The translations under genes and the position numbers were made by a program. The notes under the pieces were generated by a model. The model did no database searches. It was not told where the DNA came from and was given only the letters and a program-made list of their open reading frames with translations. Of a DNA stretch of 56,650 nucleotides, positions 54,201-56,650 are shown piece after piece. Source of the stretch: Vicinamibacteria bacterium (GTDB taxonomy: Bacteria > Acidobacteriota > Vicinamibacteria > Fen-336); assembly GCA_035570235.1 (NCBI GenBank), contig DATMML010000107.1, positions 1-56,650 of the forward strand, written 5' to 3'. Position 1 is the stretch's first letter. The number at the start of each line of letters is the position of its first letter.

Positions 54201-55459
54201 CTCTCGGTCGCGACCAGGCCGAGGCGGGCTGGTCCTCCACCCTGCCCTTGAGCGACGCCCTCAGCCTGAAAGCGCCCGAGGGCCAGCCCTGGTCCGAAGT
54301 CTGGCAGCTGGAGTGCGGTGTGATCTGGCAGTGCGAGGCCGATGGGCTCCCTCCGGTGAGCCGGGAGAGCCAGGGCGTGCTGGCTCCCGAGTTCCGCCCC
54401 TGGCCCGGCGAGTCCCTCACGCTCCGCTTCCGCCGCCCGCAGGCGGTGGCGGGCCCGACCGTCACCGTGGATTCCCTCCGCATCGACACGACCCCGGGCG
54501 GGCGCCTGAGCACGACCGTTCTCACCTTGGCCGTACGCGCCAGCCGCGAGGAGTCTTTCGTGCTCACCATCCCCCCCGACGCCGAGGTCCAGGAGGTCAC
54601 GGTCGGCGGTACGGCCCGGCCCGGTAAGCCCGACCAGGCCGGCCTGCGTCTCACCGTGCCCGCGGGCACGCAGGCTGTGATCGTGAAATGGCGCGAGCCG
54701 CGGGGCATGAGCCTCTATCACCGTGTCCCCGCGGTTGGCTTGCCCCTCCCCGCGGTCAACGTCGAGACCACGCTGCATCTGCCCGACAACCGGTGGCTCC
54801 TCTACGCGCGGGGGCCCGCATGGGGCCCCGCCGTGCTCTTTTGGAGCTACTTGGGCTTCGCGCTCCTCGTGGCCTTCTGCCTCGGCCTCTTCGCGGAGAG
54901 CCCGCTCGGGGTCGGGCAGTGGCTGCTCTTGGCCCTGGGCCTCACCCAGACGTCAGCCCTGGGCGGGGTTTTGGTGGCCGGTTTGTTCGTCGCGCTTTCC
55001 TGGCGCGCGCGGCAGCCCAGATCATCGGCCCTGGCCCACGATGCCCTCCAGGTCCTGCTCGCGGTCTGGGTGGCGGCGGCGCTCGTCCTGCTCTACGACG
55101 TCGTTCAGACGGGACTCTTGCTGCGGCCCGACATGCAGGTCGCGGGGGCGGGGAGCACCAACACCGTCCTGCGCTGGTACACGGACCGCATCGACCACAC
55201 CAGCCCTTCCGCCGGCGTCTTGAGCCTGCCCCTTTGGACTTACCGAGGCCTGATGCTGGCCTGGGCGCTTTGGCTGGCCAAAAGCCTCTTGCGCTGGGGC
55301 GCTTGGGCCTGGCGAGCCTTGGCCGCGGGCGGCTGGTGGCGGCCCCTGTCGCGCCCACGTCGGAAGGCCGCGGCCGCCCCGGACGCCGCGCCCGCCTCCC
55401 CTCCTTCCGGCCCGCCGGCTTCGGGGGGGCCCGTGGAGAGCGGGGCAAAGGGGCTGTGA
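51248..55459 (+). CDS. 1403-residue envelope protein with internal duplication
   Basis: Sec signal at 1-21 (ending AGAGAQ); GGGAGG before ATG 51248. First half: periplasmic beta-rich region (about 22-465, with a Cys pair C49/C58), a multi-helix membrane block (about 467-557), and a linker with MTPEAADKLKALGYV and a Gly-rich GGVAGGVVGGKLGG stretch. Second half: a hydrophobic run ending ALMLALLALTPTPAGAQ (about 745-762), which looks like a second signal peptide, then another beta-rich region with a Cys pair (CQPNC, about 785-789), and a second membrane block (about 1196-1330). Parallel segments such as HLPPGWWLLAAT and HLPDNRWLLYAR, or LTAGAHRLEG and VSPGVHRLEV, support an ancient duplication and fusion. 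No known family recognised. It precedes the receptor-like gene by 106 bp. Confidence 0.82.
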   Translation: MRRVVLAFFAAALYFPAGAGAQPLPERDVPPALRPWVAWIRDEVPDRACPVVQGTALCLWPGRLDLVLGAPGGTFKLEAYADRALDLRLPGDAQRWPQDVRLDGRPAVVAVSEGGPAVRLTAGAHRLEGRFAWSHLPDSLPVPPRLALVDLSVDGRSVALPRRDEAGLVWLRAGGESAGKAESLRVQAFRRIVDGIPLWAETRLQLEVSGKAREVELRGALLPGSVPVAVSGDLPARLDASGRLHVQLRAGTFAVAVLARLENRPQTLTPPPVFEPWPAREVWVFAADERLRQVELSGLAPVDSSRTDLPAEWRKLPAFAVEAGARLTLKEVRRGEPVPPPDRIRLHRELWLDLAGGAFTVRDNFSGALSRTWRLDLQRPGELGRAALDRTDQLITSNPTTQAPGLELRRGALNLEADSRVPRSGRLLAVGWSADVERLEGTLHLPPGWWLLAATGVDEAPGAWAARWTLLGFFFVLIVALATGRIFGRGWGVVALLAMTLTYAEPEAPFLVWLSLLGATALSAVAPAGRLAGVSRLWRAVSVLALLLCLIPFLRDQVREALYPQVGRGEGIPDFFVAGSHAARAPAAPPPANQAPMTPEAADKLKALGYVTEEGIEGGVAGGVVGGKLGGLARTRKSADEKTIAKDEAEPRAKAGRQYASSLNVALEQDPRAVLQTGPGVPSWSWRSYPLAWSGPVKGDQTVRLFLISSGLNRLITFLRLLLVLLLAGRLLVGGGLRLSAGAPAALMLALLALTPTPAGAQEGGAFPDRALLEELKRRLTRPEPCQPNCISTSSLRLRLAEGGLSFEAEVHAADAGAWAIPGPPTSWAPSRVRVDNQPTSALARLDDGFLYVRVSPGVHRLEVAGPAPPADTLTLQLRDRPQQASADAPGWEIAGLRRDGPPDISIQLSRRLRAGEHAREEAGQYAPWLEIKRTLSLGLTWRVRTEVHRVSQTGSPVSLSIPLLRGEAPLEADLETKDGVARVALGRDQAEAGWSSTLPLSDALSLKAPEGQPWSEVWQLECGVIWQCEADGLPPVSRESQGVLAPEFRPWPGESLTLRFRRPQAVAGPTVTVDSLRIDTTPGGRLSTTVLTLAVRASREESFVLTIPPDAEVQEVTVGGTARPGKPDQAGLRLTVPAGTQAVIVKWREPRGMSLYHRVPAVGLPLPAVNVETTLHLPDNRWLLYARGPAWGPAVLFWSYLGFALLVAFCLGLFAESPLGVGQWLLLALGLTQTSALGGVLVAGLFVALSWRARQPRSSALAHDALQVLLAVWVAAALVLLYDVVQTGLLLRPDMQVAGAGSTNTVLRWYTDRIDHTSPSAGVLSLPLWTYRGLMLAWALWLAKSLLRWGAWAWRALAAGGWWRPLSRPRRKAAAAPDAAPASPPSGPPASGGPVESGAKGL

Positions 55460-55525
55460 TCGACTCATCGGGCCACAACATGAGCAGATCGTGTGTTTAC
55501 TCTCTATACGCTCGCAAAATCGCAG

Positions 55526-55554
55526 TTGACAGGGGGAACTCAGCCTGTTAGCTT
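55526..55554 (+). promoter_or_regulatory. Candidate promoter of the receptor-like gene
   Basis: Perfect TTGACA (55526-55531), then TAGCTT (55549-55554) after 17 bp; the -10 is weak. It sits in the 106-bp gap after the 1403-residue protein gene, an AT-richer stretch, and ends 11 nt before the ATG. Confidence 0.4.
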
Positions 55555-55565
55555 CGAGGGACACG

Positions 55566-56650
55566 ATGGGATCCCTCTCCGCAGCACGGATGCGTGCGGC
55601 GATCCTCCACCATCGGGGGGCCGCAGCACTCCTTGCCCTCCTTTTCACTGATGTGGCCTTCGCCGCCGAGGGCGGCGGAGTCGTGGGCTGGGTCGAGAAC
55701 ACCCAAGGGGCTCCCGTGGCGGGAGCGGTGATCTCGGTTTTCGGGAAGGGGATGCGGGGCGGCGGCCTCGTGACCCTCTCCGACAGCGCGGGCTGGTTCA
55801 CGCTGCCCGCCCTTCCCGCGGGCTCCTACCGGCTGCGCGCGCTCGGCCCCGGCCACCTGCCCGCGCCCGCGCGCGAGGTCACGGTTCTCCCCGACCGGGA
55901 CTCCCTGTTCACGCTCAGCCTCACCCCCATCGGCGAGAAGCCGGGGCCCGAGCGGGAGTCGGCGACCGCGGACATGATCAGCGACATCGTCGCCCTGCGC
56001 GAATGGCGATGGCTGCTCCGCCACAAGCGCCGCTCGGTGCTGGAGGAGCGCAACGAAGAGCCACCGCTGGGCGTGATGACCGTGACGAGCGTGACGCCGG
56101 TCGAGCCGAAGCTCCTGGAGCGCGCCGTCTCCTGGCTGCCAGAGCTGGCGGGGACGGTGGAGCTCGTGGCCAGCCCCGCCACCCTGGGGCCGGACGCCCT
56201 GGGCATGGAGGGGACGCCCACCGGCCTGGGCGTCTTGCGGCTGCAGGGCCGCCTGGCCAGCGGGGGCCGGTGGAGCGTGGGCGGTCTCGTCGCCGATCGC
56301 GAGACCACGACCTGGCGGATGGCCGCGGAGTTCGTCCTCGAGCCCAGCTCGGCGCACGAGGTGCAGACGGGAGCCGGATACGGGAGCCGCTGCCTGCGTC
56401 CCTTGCTCGCCACCGACGACACGGGCAGCCTGGACGTCCGCAACGCGGGCGCGATCTTCGTGAAGGACCGGTGGCGGGCCACGGATCGGCTGACCACCAC
56501 CGTGGGCGCGCGCTACTCCTTCATCGGCTTCCTGCAGGACAGCAACCACCTGGACCCCCTGGTGGCCGTGGAGTTCCAGGCCGATCGCCACACCCAGGTC
56601 CGGGGCTCGTGGTCCGCGCACACGCTCGCCCCGGGCGGGGACCTGCTCAC
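55566..56650 (+). CDS. Carboxypeptidase-regulatory plus outer-membrane barrel protein (cut by window edge)
   Basis: The frame runs from ATG 55566 to the end without a stop (361 codons visible). A basic N-terminus (MRAAILHHRGA) and hydrophobic core form a Sec signal to about residue 34. Residues about 37-118 form a CnaB-like carboxypeptidase-regulatory domain (GVVGWVENTQGAPVAGAVISVF; LSDSAGWFTLPALPAGSYRLRALG). A charged linker follows (REWRWLLRHKRRSVLEERNEE). Later strands alternate as in an outer-membrane beta-barrel (TTTVGARYSFIGFL; HTQVRGSWSAHTLAPGG). The layout resembles TonB-dependent receptors of Acidobacteriota, yet I see no plug domain in the expected place. The rest lies outside the window, so the family call is provisional. 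Confidence 0.72.
   Translation, partial: MGSLSAARMRAAILHHRGAAALLALLFTDVAFAAEGGGVVGWVENTQGAPVAGAVISVFGKGMRGGGLVTLSDSAGWFTLPALPAGSYRLRALGPGHLPAPAREVTVLPDRDSLFTLSLTPIGEKPGPERESATADMISDIVALREWRWLLRHKRRSVLEERNEEPPLGVMTVTSVTPVEPKLLERAVSWLPELAGTVELVASPATLGPDALGMEGTPTGLGVLRLQGRLASGGRWSVGGLVADRETTTWRMAAEFVLEPSSAHEVQTGAGYGSRCLRPLLATDDTGSLDVRNAGAIFVKDRWRATDRLTTTVGARYSFIGFLQDSNHLDPLVAVEFQADRHTQVRGSWSAHTLAPGGDLL

Noticed and set aside
51038-54778. A 1246-codon open frame on the minus strand opposite the large envelope protein
   Set aside because: It lies antisense to a gene with a signal peptide, ribosome binding site and ordered domains. Its sequence is rich in Arg, Gly, Glu and His, as expected for a shadow in high-GC DNA.

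Overview
The window is 56.6 kb of dense, high-GC chromosomal DNA from a Gram-negative (diderm) bacterium. LpxB, several Sec or lipoprotein signal peptides, two Tat substrates and the start of a receptor-like outer-membrane barrel show the outer membrane. A GWxTD-domain protein, PEGA and DUF2911 proteins, and a carboxypeptidase-regulatory plus barrel architecture together suggest an Acidobacteriota-like organism. That placement is an inference from gene content, not a phylogenetic result. I see no CRISPR array, rRNA, tRNA, insertion sequence or prophage. Long antisense open frames are common because third codon positions are almost all G or C; they are left out.

Layout. 1-7.5 kb: a partial membrane protein, mltG and ruvX, a soluble Ser/Thr kinase, a rhomboid protease, and a lipoprotein phosphatase-superfamily enzyme overlapping an EnvC-like protein. 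7.5-8.9 kb: an AT-richer pocket with one lipoprotein gene. 8.9-15.3 kb: an S41-family protein that has lost its catalytic dyad, HU, GWxTD protein, a stand-alone transpeptidase, a PEGA protein and lpxB. 15.4-17.7 kb: two proline-linker lipoproteins, an unknown protein and a CheY-like regulator. 17.7-22.9 kb: a tight six-gene minus-strand operon (acyl-CoA dehydrogenase, meaB, mce, MBL hydrolase, mtnP, PfkB kinase). 23-30 kb: a Tat-exported aminotransferase homologue, a CBS protein, two methyltransferases, peptidase E, a GAF-GGDEF protein and a glycerol-3-phosphate dehydrogenase-like protein. 30.3-31.2 kb: an ArsR/SRPBCC pair behind a promoter with a perfect palindromic operator. 31.2-39.5 kb: a class B3 metallo-beta-lactamase-like domain fused to an alpha/beta hydrolase, a SpoIIE-type phosphatase, a methyltransferase, MFS/threonine aldolase/fatty-acid hydroxylase, DinB, a tautomerase and a zinc ribbon. 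39.5-43.3 kb: a molybdenum hydroxylase (IorAB type) with a dihaem cytochrome c, divergent from an HxlR regulator across a palindrome. 43.4-51 kb: gatB, DUF2911 protein, methylmalonyl-CoA mutase large subunit, a small leaderless gene, eno, glgC and a cyclase-family hydrolase. 51.2 kb to the end: a 1403-residue envelope protein that looks like two fused paralogous copies, followed by a receptor-like gene cut by the window edge.

Genes that work together: acyl-CoA dehydrogenase, methylmalonyl-CoA epimerase, MeaB and the mutase large subunit (24 kb away) make a propionate/branched-chain acyl-CoA branch; mtnP and the PfkB kinase fit methylthioadenosine salvage; MltG, the transpeptidase, the EnvC-like protein and LpxB build the envelope; IorA, IorB and cytochrome c form a periplasmic oxidation chain controlled by HxlR.

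The most interesting observations are the pseudo-protease, the B3-lactamase/hydrolase fusion, the duplicated 1403-residue envelope protein, and a repeated promoter arrangement in which a TANNNT box lies only 6-11 nt before the start codon with no Shine-Dalgarno, which points to leaderless mRNAs.
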